NCBI GenBank assembly: GCA_000711775.1
Contig: ARYC01000608.1
Span: 1 to 64,000 of the forward strand
DNA: 64,000 nucleotides
Reading direction: 5' to 3'
Source: Oxytricha trifallax
Lineage: Eukaryota; Ciliophora; Spirotrichea; Sporadotrichida; Oxytrichidae
This document shows, one piece after another, positions 34,211-45,030 of the stretch (the first letter of the stretch is position 1; each line of letters begins with the position of its first letter). The translations under genes were made by a program, and so were the position numbers. The notes under the pieces are model-generated. The model was not told the DNA's origin, made no database searches, and saw only the letters and a list, made by a program, of their open reading frames with translations.

Positions 34211-35750
34211 ATGAATTGTAATTTTCAAAACTCTCAAATATTTAATTTGATTTTTAATATGATGCGACCATTAACTACAGATCAATTAGAAAAGCCATAA
34301 TATTAATAGTAATAGTCACAGAGGGCATTAAGGAGACCATAATCAGCTGATAGGTTAAATTTACAAAGTTCTCTGTCTTATAGATCTAGCTCATTAAATC
34401 AGCATTAATCTGAATAACAGAAATAAGATAAGGTTAATGGCAAAAGAGATTTTATATTCATATAATAAAAACGATTTATGTTTTACTTACTAGATTGAAA
34501 TTAAAAAAAAATCAATAGGGTTTGATGCAGGAGATTACTTTGATGAGATAGGGAAGAAACTAAAAATTGATATGGCACTGTCACCAGTATTCCAAGACTA
34601 ACTACAAAATAAACGCCTTGAAAAGAGTGCTCTCAACCAATAGTTATAGAAGTCATGTCGCAGTTGATGGAGGCAAGTAAAACTTAAAAATCTAAATTAA
34701 TTTTACAAAATGTTCAAACCTCTGAAATTGGACTATGAGAAGATCTCAAAAGCATTGAATTAGCATCTTATAATGGAGAGTGAAATAGTTTCCTACAAAG
34801 AGTAATTCAGGCAGACCTCCTAAAATCTTATGTAAAATTATCAAATTTAGAGAATGAAGCTTACATAGAGGAGTTCAGAAAAAAGATCAAAAGAGACAAG
34901 AGTTTAATGCAAATTTTTTAAGATAATTACGAGAGAAATTAGAGCTGTGAAAAAAGTATAAGCTAAAAGCAGAAGTTTACTATAGACTTAAGCAAGATAC
35001 AAAATAACTAAAATTTGATAGAAAGTCCAAACTAATAAGAAATGTATGCTTAAGAAAAAATAAAAGTTATAAATCTTCCAGAAATATACAATATTGTAGG
35101 AATACATTTGAATTTGGAAAATTAATTTAAATTAGAAATTAAATTATTATAATTATTGGCAGTTAAAGTTGGCCAATTTAAACGATCTTGGGCTCATTCG
35201 ATAGAGAATTCAAAATTAGCTGGACTTTACTATTGGCGGTACTATTTTATCGCATCCCTGGAGCGAGATAACTCGACTTTAATTAAACGCCTCTAAATTC
35301 ATTAAATTATACCCCTACATTAAAGTCAAGTTATCTCGCTCCAGGGATGCGATAAAATAGTACCGCCAATAGTAAAGTCCAGCTAATTTTGAATTCTCTA
35401 TCGAATGAGCCCAAGATCGTTTAAATTGGCCAACTTTAACTGCCAATAATTATAATAATTTAATTTCTAATTTAAATTAATTTTCCAAATTCAAATGTAT
35501 TCCTACAATATTAAAAGTCTTCTATGACTATGAGATCCCAATCTTAAACTGGTTGGAGTAGCAATAGAGGGGAAAGTGGGAGTGGCTCAATGAGATAAAA
35601 ATCTCCATCACTCAGTGCATACATTTTAAAAATTAAGGAAAATATGAGAAGACGTAACCAAATACATACGGGATTCTTGCAATAGTATACACAATCGTAG
35701 AATAGCTTTTCTTTCAATCATTTAATATGATTTTCTTTAATATATTATGA
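34211..35750 (+). pseudogene. Gln/Ser-rich unknown gene, interrupted by a palindrome
   Basis: From ATG 34211 the text reads MNCNFQNSQIFN, then a Gln/Arg-rich block (RPQSADRLNLQSS), SIGFDAGDYFDEIGKKLKID, and a Leu/Lys-rich helical block (ADLLKSYVKLSNLENEAYIEE). After the palindrome at 35,095-35,507, EIPILNWLEQQQRGKWEWL continues to TGA 35748-35750. Frame changes occur near 34,480 and 34,665 and there are a few TGAs. It looks like a cellular gene copy damaged in the germline, or one with several eliminated segments. The family is unknown. Confidence 0.45.
35095..35507. mobile_element. 413-bp palindromic element, copy 1
   Basis: An almost perfect palindrome with tips TGTAGGAATACATTTG and its complement, and ATAT on both sides (35,091-35,094 and 35,508-35,511). 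TTGGCAGTTAA sits 61 bp from the tip. No coding capacity. It shares more than 300 bp with the copy at 54,650 and the tip and subterminal motif with the element at 42,032. Confidence 0.88.
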
Positions 35751-36890
35751 AAACTTACTTTTTTTTGCGTAAAATTTAATTTATTAAATGATAATAAAAG
35801 TTAAAATGCCAATAAAAAGAAGTATTTTAGCATTTTATCTCAAACCTATATTAACATAAATCTATATACCACCAATCAAAGATTAAAAATAGTTACTCCT
35901 TAAATTTATAATGAATCAGGTCAAATTTTCTTGATTTATGATTCGTAAAACTTTATGATACTTACGATAAGTTACAAAAATTAATAAAACTCAATCATTA
36001 TACATTATAAAATAATTAAAAATGAGACAATAAGGCTAACCAATACAAATCAGAGTGATCTCTCATCAATCTAATAAATCCTGCATTTCAATTAACAATA
36101 GCGTTAATTTTGTCAATCCCCTGACTTACAGAATACTAACTTGCAATTAAGTAAAACTTTATCTTAATATTGCAATATAAATCAAAGCATTTCTGTGATC
36201 AATTTAATTATAAATTTTATTGTTAATTTTATATAAAAGCAATTTTAAAACTATGATCAATAACAATGGAAACAGTCTATCTCGATTTAAACATTAAAAC
36301 TTAATCATAAGTAATATCTGCTTCGCAATATTAATCATAAAATACTAAAAATTATAATCAACAACAAAACCAAATCAATTAATTAATGTGTTTCGAAATT
36401 TAAGCAGCAATAAATTGAATTAAATAGCTCTTATTGAATAAAATGGAGAGAAAAAGAGTAGAAAAGATATGCCTAAGAAAGATACTGTAGAGTGTGGAAG
36501 TACATTCTGAGTTTGAATAGGTCATGTTTATTATAATAAATACTGCACTTTCTTATGGTTGAGTAATTAAGGAAAAGAAAGTATACAATCTAATTTTCTA
36601 TAGATTCTTAAAGAATAATTTGATTAAGCGATATAACCATTAGTAATAGGTATAATTAAGGGAGAACTATTAGAATAATTCGAATGTTTAAAAAATAAAG
36701 CTTAAAAATTATAGAGAAAATTGCTGATAATTTTTTGGCAAATTATAAATATTTTAAATCTATAAAACAATTAATTAATTTATTATTGGACTACATTAAA
36801 TATTATTTAAACATTATATAGATAGTATTTACTTTTTAGCGATAATAGTCTAAACTCAATATGAATTCTTTTTCCTGAAATTTTACATTA
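35751..36890. other. AT-rich spacer
   Basis: No convincing coding sequence. Short Gln-rich frames near 36,440-36,720 are composition-driven. Confidence 0.5.
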
Positions 36891-36892
36891 AC

Positions 36893-37690
36893 TTGATAAA
36901 ATCTCTCGACGAGATAAACAAGCAGCATAGAACACAACTTAAAAAGCAAAATTAAGGGAAGAATTAACCCACATGCTCACTAAGCCTAATTCTTTTTGAC
37001 AATCATAAAAAAGAATCTTCTCACCATCAACTATGAACAGCTTGGTGATTAGCATTAAGAACAAAAAGTCTGGGATAAGATTGGCTAAAACATTGAAATG
37101 ATAAGTCTCTTTTTAATAATTTTATTTGGCATTAAGAATTATTTCTATAGCAACTAGAGAGGACTGCTAAACAACATATCAAACCAGAACCTAATAAGCA
37201 GATGGGTTGAAGCTAACTACAATTCAATTGATTCTCATAGTATTAATAATCCAAATTAATCACTGGAAGACATACATTCAGATAACGCTAGAAGCCAGTA
37301 TTTCAATAGTGGTGCTAATAATGCCATAAAGTATAAGTATTTCAATGTCTACATAGATTTGTAAATTATTAGTATTAAAATACATTACATTTGAGATGAG
37401 TTGTATAAGTAATCTCATTAAGACTTGATAAAAAAACTCAAAATAGATTAGAAAAAAAAGGGAATAAAACAGAAGAAATCTTTAAGAGAGTTTATCCTAA
37501 GAACTACTTGAAGACCTAAATAAAAGTATCGAAGAGGATAATTAAAAGAAGTAAGAAAGATAAAAATTTAAAAGTGTTTTTTCCTATAACTCTTTACCAA
37601 ATCATAACTATTATGTTACTTAAATTTAATTTAGAGATTCCGAGTAATGAAAGAATAACTAAAAAGCAGAGAAAAGGGAAAGATCAGAAA
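36893..37690 (+). pseudogene. Unknown coding-like segments, Asn/Ser-rich
   Basis: Consecutive frames under the ciliate code read LDEINKQHRTQLKKQNQ, NLLTINYEQLGDQHQ, then ISRWVEANYNSIDSHSINN and RSQYFNSGANNAIKYKYF, and a Lys-rich end (RVYPKNYLKTQIKVSKR). Frames change several times over 800 bp. It is probably a decayed gene or a set of macronuclear-destined segments separated by short eliminated pieces. Nothing is recognised. Confidence 0.35.
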
Positions 37691-37864
37691 ATAATAATCT
37701 TGAAGATCAAAATTTGAAGAAAACATAGCAAATAAAGCCACTCTATGAGGAACTTGAGCAAAGATAAAATTACGATATTTTTTGAATAAATTAAATTGTT
37801 TTAAATAATTAAATTAATAAATAAAGAGATTAATAATTGAAAAACTGTCTGATCAGAAACGTCT

Positions 37865-38083
37865 GTGTCATTATACATTGATGTAAGTTACAAAAAACAT
37901 ATCAAACATTTTATTTTTACTGAGGTTGCACCTGGTAAGACTGAGGGCGTCATTAATGAGGAACTTCAAGAAATCACAGAGAGAAGGGCACAGAAAGCCA
38001 ATATTGGTGATGAAGACGGTGAAGATGAGGTTGACAAGGATGATCAATCGTGTTTTTTAGATTTACTATTACTATTGCTGTAA
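37865..38083 (+). CDS. Small acidic ORF, unrecognised
   Basis: A 50-residue stretch (FTEVAPGKTEGVINEELQEI then an acidic GDEDGEDEVDKDD run) has clearly coding-like composition compared with its AT-rich flanks. It may be one exon or segment of a larger gene. No family is assigned. Confidence 0.35.
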   Translation: MSLYIDVSYKKHIKHFIFTEVAPGKTEGVINEELQEITERRAQKANIGDEDGEDEVDKDDQSCFLDLLLLLL

Positions 38084-38526
38084 TTACTATTACTATTTTT
38101 CTAAATTTATTTTCTAATTCACTTTATTTTCTTAAAAGAATATCACAATTAATTAGAGTTACCCATATTGGAGCAAAAAAGCAAAAACTAATAGAAATCA
38201 GAAGTTTCTTATTGTAATCACTAGATGCTGAATAGCTCAAACATTTTATAAAATAGACTTTTTATTAAGATAAATTAAATATGGAAGAGAAATTAAATTT
38301 GAAAACATATAAACTTTGTTTTAAAAAAGAATCTTATCCCAATTTGATAATAAAATGCAAATTCAACTCAAATTCTAAATCTTCTTGAAATTCCCATATC
38401 AATGTTTTTATTATATGTGTTTTAGTACAACAATTAAATAAATTAAAAGCAATTTAAGAAAGAGCAAAAGAAGCTAGATTTCATCCAAGATTTCAACATA
38501 AAAAGCAGATAAGTTAAATTGAGTAA

Positions 38527-39330
38527 AACTCTCGAAGAAGAACTTGATATCGAAGGAAGAGGCAGAACTCAACAAGAAAAACTAACGAAAGTTTATTTAA
38601 AACAAGATGCGAAAGTATTTCCAATAAGTGAGAGAAGACATGCCTTTCAAAACAGAGAGGCAGAGCAGTAATGGGAGTGGAAGTGAAGCGTATAGCAGTA
38701 ATAACATAACAAGCATGAAGTAAAAAGATGGTTTCAGTAAGAGATACGACATGAATGTCCTTATAGGCTCATCACCCTCTTAGATTAATATGCACAGTAA
38801 CAACTCTCAAACTTACCTCAGAGATATTAGAAATAACTTACCAAACATAAGACAAAGTCTGGCAACATCAATAATACATGAAAAAAATAACAAGAGTAAT
38901 AATCACATCTTCAGTAGAGATTATTTGAGATAGAGCAACGATAATAGCTATCTTAACAACATAAAGTGGAAAAGCTAATACTCCAAAGAACGAGAATAAT
39001 AAAATCTGAAGGAGGAACAAAAAAACTTAATCAGATCGCAAATTATCAAAAGAAATTACCTGATAGATATCTTAATTGAAAATAAGAGAAAGAAGAAAAT
39101 TGATGAATCAAATGTTTATATTTTTTTAAAAAAAAACAAGTTAACTCATAAAAATAAATGCGAGATGATTTAATTGAGACCAAGTAGTTTGAAGGTCTAG
39201 CCAAATTTGAGGAATTGTATTTAGATTTTGAGTAGGATGATAGAATGCACTGGAGAAGAACTTACTTTGCAAATAGAGTTTGAATGGTAAGATATAAATG
39301 ATTAAACCGAGTGAATCAGAGAGTGACACC
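38527..39330 (+). CDS. Ser/Asn/Gln-rich unknown coding segment
   Basis: One frame is open from after TGA near 38,523 to about 39,160 (over 200 codons). It includes KKNLISKEEAELNKKN, REDMPFKTERQSSNGSGSEA, KRYDMNVLIGSSPSQINMHS and a Lys-rich end. A second short frame (ETKQFEGLAKFEELYLDFEQ) follows to TGA 39288-39290. The protein is low-complexity and hydrophilic with no named domain. Long frames without TGA suggest an intact germline segment rather than a pseudogene. Confidence 0.5.
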
Positions 39331-39635
39331 TATTATAAAGACTGATTTGAATCAATTTATTAAATAACTCATATTCATTTCACAGTGAGTATTTCATTTA
39401 TCATTTAATGGTTAATAAGTATAATTAAATTTAAAATTTGGTAGTAAGTTTGTATGTGTGTGAATACAACAAAAATATTGAAAAAGAAGAGATTGACAGC
39501 GTATGTTCTGGTTTCGATGGATTTTTAGAAGTGAGATTAGAGAAAGATAAAAAACAGCTAGTTATCCTATTATAGTTTTAACTATATTTTCAGGCAAAAA
39601 ATTGCATTTGGTGATTAAAAAGTAAAGAGTAAGCC

Positions 39636-40126
39636 ATGAATAGTACTTATTGTCTAAGATTTGCAGCTTCTACAAGAGAAATAAGTAAGCTCTTTAAAGG
39701 AGTAAAACTCATTTTTTTAGCTGTAAGTTATTTAGAGAATACAAAGAATGCAAATCCTTCAAATGGCTGTCAGTAAAATCCAAAATAGAGAAACAGTAAG
39801 GTTAATTTCCACTCATTTGTCTTTCAGATTAACCAAGTACTATGCAGTAGTAGCAGACACTCAACTCTAACTATCATTAAATAAGTAGAGGATTAAATCC
39901 AAATTTTGAATCACGGGTACATCACTTATCTTAGCATCATTAAATAAATTTAGGTCAACAACCCCCTCAATAACTCCCAAGATTTGATGCAGTTGACATG
40001 CCTACCCAACAATAGTCTAATCGTCCCTCTCAATAATAGTCTCATTAAAAGTCCCATTATGGCATCCCTCCTCATTAAGCTTATTTACCCAATTTCCAAA
40101 ACATCCCTTTTTAATAGTCTAATTGA
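39636..40126 (+). CDS. Gln/Pro-rich protein, 152 aa, one 32-nt intron
   Basis: Exons 39,636-39,795 and 39,828-40,126 join to 153 codons with no TGA. The intron begins GTAAGG and ends TTTCAG. Splicing moves the frame into the Gln/Pro/His-rich C terminus (QQPPQQLPRFDAVDMPTQQQ), which stays open to TGA 40124-40126. The N terminus is ordinary (MNSTYCLRFAASTREISKLF). Such Gln-rich tails are common in spirotrich regulatory proteins; the function is unknown. It could be the 3' end of the gene starting at 38,527. Confidence 0.55.
39796..39827 (+). other. 32-nt intron
   Basis: GT...AG ends and AT-rich; removal restores a frame with no TGA over 153 codons. Confidence 0.6.
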
Positions 40127-40689
40127 ACGGGATGATATATAAAGATTCAAGGAGTCATCTCTAAGATTATTCACAATTTTTAAATTTTAATCATGGTTGA
40201 GATTCAAAATTCATAAACAGTTTGTATTAATTACAATTTAATTATTAATGAATTTAATAATTATATAATCTTAATATTTTATATTTCATAAATATACAAT
40301 AAATGGCATTTTTAATATATGAATTGATTAAAATAATTTTTAAAATAATTGATTTTGACGATTTATTCCCATTAATAAACCTAATATTCATAATGATAAT
40401 GATTTAATCTTATTATTAGATTTAATAATATTTTACGGTTTTAATTCCTAGTCTTAAAGCCACCTAATACTCCACCCTCTGTTGTTTAACAGTTACACCT
40501 CACCACAAATGATTTATTGTGTCTCTTAAATACTATCAGTCTAATAACATATCAAAGTAGTTCTTTATCATTCTTTTTCTTATTTTTATACTTTAGATTT
40601 TCCATAGTAATTTATTTAGTTAGTATCCAATAGATTATTATTGGGTGTTCTATATTTACTATTATTTTTAAAATAAGAGCATTGAATTG
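40127..40689. other. AT-rich spacer
   Basis: No coding or repeat signal recognised. Confidence 0.5.
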
Positions 40690-41189
40690 AAGGGCATTAA
40701 AATTCATGCTGAGCATAGAGCCTGTAAAATAAAAAATTGTCATTAGCAGCTGCAGGTGGAAATCAAAATCTATAAATATAATCTCTGGTCTCGCTAAAAC
40801 CTCCATAGCAACTGCTGGTCTCTCTGGTTAGAGTAGTAGTGCCGCTACCTCTCACAGTCATATTTAAAACCCACTTATGATCTGTTAATAAATGAATAAA
40901 CCAAGTCATTCTTAAAATGCTATACTTCAGGATTCTATCTCAAAAATTCTAAGTACCTTTGGTCCTAAAATCATGCTAATCCATATAATGCAACAAATAC
41001 TATCTCTGTTGAATCTATACCTCTTTAAGCTTCGAAAGAGAAGTCGCTTGTAAAATTTTTCATCATTTTATATGTTTTTTCTTTAGATATTTTCACGCCC
41101 TACTTTGGGCTTAAGTCTGTTCGTTTGACCTTTCATGAGAAGAAACCTGGTGATAAAGTTATTTATTTTTTGTTTCGCTGCTTTTGAAA
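40690..41189 (+). pseudogene. Ser/Asn-rich unknown coding remnant
   Basis: The first frame reads SGLAKTSIATAGLSGQSSS and Gln/Ser-rich text to about 40,930. A second frame reads SGFYLKNSKYLWSQNHANPY, ISVESIPLQASKEKS and FGLKSVRLTFHEKKPGDKV to TGA near 41,187. A GTAAAA...TTTAG stretch at about 41,050-41,086 may be an intron. The family is unknown. Confidence 0.35.
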
Positions 41190-42031
41190 AAAAAAAAAAC
41201 GCTTTTCAAACAATAATAGTTTTTATACCTTCAGGTACACTATTCATATATTTATCTTCTGTTTTATTAATCAATTTAGCTCATTTTGAATTTTAGGGTT
41301 TTCGTTTTGACAAAAAACGACATTTTAGGGATTTTCTTTTTATATGCAATCACCGATAATAAGTATTCTAGCACATCTTAAAATGTTTGAAAAAGTTTTG
41401 AATTCATTTCATTAATTAATTAAATTATTTTTAATTGTTTTTTTTCTAAATATTTTGTTTAAAAGGGATATTATAAAATCAACAAAAACTGATTATATTA
41501 TAGAAGAATTATTTGAATAAAATTTGCAACATTAAATAATTACATAAGTATGTAGGATAAAATATAAACTGATAAATCATAGACTTAAAATAATGAAAAG
41601 TAAGTATAAACTGATATATTTTTTATATATTTCTTAATAATGTATTATATAGAATCAAAGATGGTAGACACATCATGATGGATCATATTTTATCTGAGAT
41701 ATAATAATAATTTATAAAGAAGAACATAAAATTTGAAAAGATTATTTAAATCAATAAAACCTATCTACACTTAACTTTAAACAGCAAACCCAAAAAACAA
41801 AAGATATATAATAATAACAAATAATATATCAATAGTAATCGTAAAAGTAGAAATCCTCTGGTAAATCTTGGTTAGGGAGGTTAAAATCTAAGCCTGGAGG
41901 CTCAAAATCAAGCTAATAATTGAAGAGGCAAGAAGAGAGTGACCACAGTTCCTCAGATTAAAATATTTGGGGTGATGTTAAGCGTCCATTAATTGGATTG
42001 GGAAAAATAGAATAAAAATTAAAATATATAA
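41190..42031. other. AT-rich spacer with poly-A/T runs
   Basis: No gene seen. Contains TTTAGGGTTTTCG and TTTTAGGGATTTTC near 41,295-41,340, which are not telomere-like. Confidence 0.5.
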
Positions 42032-43290
42032 TATTACTAAAATACATTTGAATTGGGAAATTACAAAAATAAATACATAACCGTAATTATATATAATATT
42101 AACTGCCACTAATTTGCGAGCTTTAATACTAATTGATCATAAATATATTAGACTTTTATCCTAGATTTTAACTGTCAGTCTATTAGTCTAGTAGTCTATT
42201 TTATAATTATTATTTTAATATTAAAAGTTAATTAATTAATTAAAATTGTTTGATTATTAGACTACTAAACCATTAGACTCTGATTCAATATCGGAAGTGA
42301 TTAGTCTAGTAGAACTGTCAAATTAGACTATTAGACCATTAGACTCAAGTTTAAAAAAGATAAAAAAAAAGTTTAATTTCTGTGATTAGACTTTAAACTA
42401 TTAGACTTGTAATGTATAATAATTGAATTAGTTTAATATATAGATTAATGAATGGCTCTACAGTCACTCCGCGGTATTGAGCGATGTTATCATATTCACC
42501 GGCCTCAAGTGTGATGTACCGTTCTACTGCGAGCGGTGACTCAGCTTCGGACTGTTTCATCCTTCACACCAACCCCACTACATGATACGGTTCTGTCATT
42601 GAATCCTTCGAATGCGAAAACAAATACAACTCTTTGCGCTCCGGTGAGCAGTGGTCGAGGAGTAGGCATCTCCAACAACGCCGATTAGGATATCAAAACT
42701 GGTGACTATATTCTCTGCGGTGATAATGCCATTAAGAACAACGAGAAAACTGGGTATTACTCATCATTCACTCAATCAATCACTCAAGGTCTCGCAGTAG
42801 AACGGTACATCACACTTGAGGCCGGTGAATATGATAACATCGCTCAATACCGCGGAGTGACTGTAGAGCCATTCATTAATCTATATATTAAACTAATTCA
42901 ATTATTATACATTACAAGTCTAATAGTTTAAAGTCTAATCACAGAAATTAAACTTTTTTTTTATCTTTTTTAAACTTGAGTCTAATGGTCTAATAGTCTA
43001 ATTTGACAGTTCTACTAGACTATTCACTTCCAATATTTAATCAGAGTCTAATGATTTAGTAGTCTAATAATCAAACAATCATAATTAATTAATTAACTTT
43101 TAATATTAAAATAATAATTATAAAATAGACTACTAGATAGATTGACAGTTAAAATCTAGGATAAAAGTCTAATTTAATTATGAGCAAATTAGTATAAAAG
43201 CTTCGCAAATTAGTGGCAGTTAATATTATATATAATTACGGTTATGTATTTATTTTTGTAATTTCCCAATTCAAATGTATTTTAGTAATA
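42032..43290. mobile_element. 1.26-kb palindromic element with GC-rich core
   Basis: The arms (42,032 to about 42,532 and about 42,790-43,290) are inverted copies with tip TATTACTAAAATACATTTG. AACTGCCACTAATT lies 69 bp from the tip, as in the Rep element. Each arm carries many TTAGACTA/TAGTCTAA repeats. The inner ends of the arms and the 257-bp spacer are GC-rich and coding-like. There is no Rep gene. It is probably a non-autonomous, cargo-bearing relative of the Rep element. Confidence 0.88.
42565..42890 (+). pseudogene. GC-rich coding-like cargo fragment
   Basis: The + strand is open through LNPSNAKTNTTLCAPVSSG, DIKTGDYILCGDNAIKNNEK, SFTQSITQGLAVERYITLEA and YDNIAQYRGVTVEPF, running from the spacer into the right arm. 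Codon use and composition differ from the host. The left arm carries the inverted copy of its last third. The product is not recognised; it reads like a piece of a beta-rich structural or surface protein, but that is only an impression. Confidence 0.35.
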
Positions 43291-43551
43291 ATTTAAATTT
43301 GATTGTATACTATTATATAAATTTAGATTGAATACTCTCAATGAAATAAAGTTAAATAGAAATATTTTTTCCATTTCAACAAATGTTTTCAATAAATTAA
43401 TTATCAATTTCCAAATATAATCTAATTGAAAACTATTTTAAATACTATTACTTTTTTCTATTTATTTACAATCTAATGAATTTATATCGATTAAATTTTA
43501 TAACTAAAAATTAAAATATACTCTAATTTAAATTACAGTAGTTTAGGATCA
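43291..43551. other. AT-rich spacer
   Basis: Nothing recognised. Confidence 0.5.
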
Positions 43552-44090
43552 TACCATGACTAAAATAGGCTTACTCAATAAAAAGGAATGTAAAGTAAGT
43601 AAGTTTCTTTGATAATATTTACTGGCTGAATAATTATTTATATACTAGGTAAAATATTTGACATTGGTGAATGAATCTGAGACACATATCTCAACTATCA
43701 TTTGATTGATGAGCATAAACTAGGAGATAAAAATTATCAGCATAATTAATATATTTTTAATTAGTTTATATTAGTTAGTAATTAATTTTTCTAATAATTA
43801 CTACCAGGACACTGAGGAAGATATAGGCAATTATAATGTGAAAGATTTCATAAAAATCACAAAAGATAAGCAAGTTATGAATGAAGCATACTGCTTCACA
43901 AATCTAACCCAAGTTAAGGGCAATCTAATAGTCAATAATCAATATATACAATTTGACCATATCTAATCTGATGAAAATACAATTGTAAGTTAAGTTATTA
44001 TGAGTTTATAAATCATAAGATTAAATGTGTTTTATAGAGGAACCATATTTTTTTATCTTATTTAAGACATTCGTAGACTTTCAAGATATT
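43552..44090 (+). CDS. Unknown small gene with likely introns
   Basis: ATG 43552 reads MTKIGLLNKKECK up to a GTAAGT...TACTAG candidate intron (43,593-43,649). Then KYLTLVNESETHISTII, and after an AT-rich stretch DTEEDIGNYNVKDFIKITKD, AYCFTNLTQVKGNLIVNNQY and FDHIQSDENT, with a second GTAAGT...TATAG intron at 43,985-44,038. The VKGNLIV...YIQF part is reminiscent of GRAM-like or TLDc-associated domains, but this is weak. One TGA (near 43,708) lies in the reading. Confidence 0.4.
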
Positions 44091-44626
44091 ATCGATTTAG
44101 ATTTGCTTAAATTATTAATGAAATATTTCCCAGTTTTAATAATGAATTTGTTCAATTTGTTTATCTTTTTGAATATTGACAAATTATATTGTTTATAATT
44201 TTTAGATAAAATTATTTATAATAACTAATAAAAAATTGATTATACTTGATATAATTCAATATGTCTAGCTTAAATGATTTGACCCTGGGACGTCCTCATG
44301 TCAACACCCAAAATTATTCTTTAATCAAGAATTAATCTAGCTCTAATTCACTATTTACTCACTTGACTTAAAATAATTTAATCAAACTTTACTATTTCCT
44401 TGTTGTATGATCAGTTAAATTCTTATAATTTATTGAATTACAATTTCTTATTCAACCCTGACTTTTTTAAAGAAATATTATTTTTTGTAAATTATCTATA
44501 ATAACCAAAAAATAAGTAATATAGACAGACCCAAGCGTTCAGGCTCAATTTAAAATTCTTTTAAATTAATAATTTAAATAAAAAATAATTAATAATTTCC
44601 AATTAAAAATAAAAGGCCGGTAAAAA

Positions 44627-45030
44627 TGGAGCCAGACAAGAAGCCAACCAATGGGAGAAGAGGACTACCAGTGTACACGAATGAGCAAGGAAAAGAGGAC
44701 AAGAAGAATTCTCAACAAACATCAGATAAATTCTTTGAATATTCAAACTCGAACTCATAAAATTCAACATTTCAAAACCAGAATGTCTAGTTACAATAAA
44801 ATAATTGAAAAAACATAAACAAATTTTAGGTCAAGATTGACAATAGCTGACAGCTCGAATTTTACCAACCTGCGAGACAAGCTGAAGAATGGGTGAGAAG
44901 AAATGAAATATTTGCTGAAAAATAAAGATAAAAAAGGAGAGAGCAGATCATCAGTGACAAGCGATAATTAAATATAAGGACGATCAAATTCAACATTTGC
45001 CTTTAGAACGTCAGAGGATTAAACTCCAAA
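44627..45030 (+). CDS. LINE3 ORF1 protein
   Basis: MEPDKKPTNGRRGLPVYTNE then Gln/Asn-rich text and a basic C terminus, open without TGA. LINE ORF1 products usually bind the element RNA. No zinc knuckle is visible. It overlaps ORF2 in another frame. Confidence 0.6.

Noticed and set aside
37865..38083. TCTP-like (translationally controlled tumour protein) fragment
   Set aside because: Only a short acidic run is similar; the rest does not fit.
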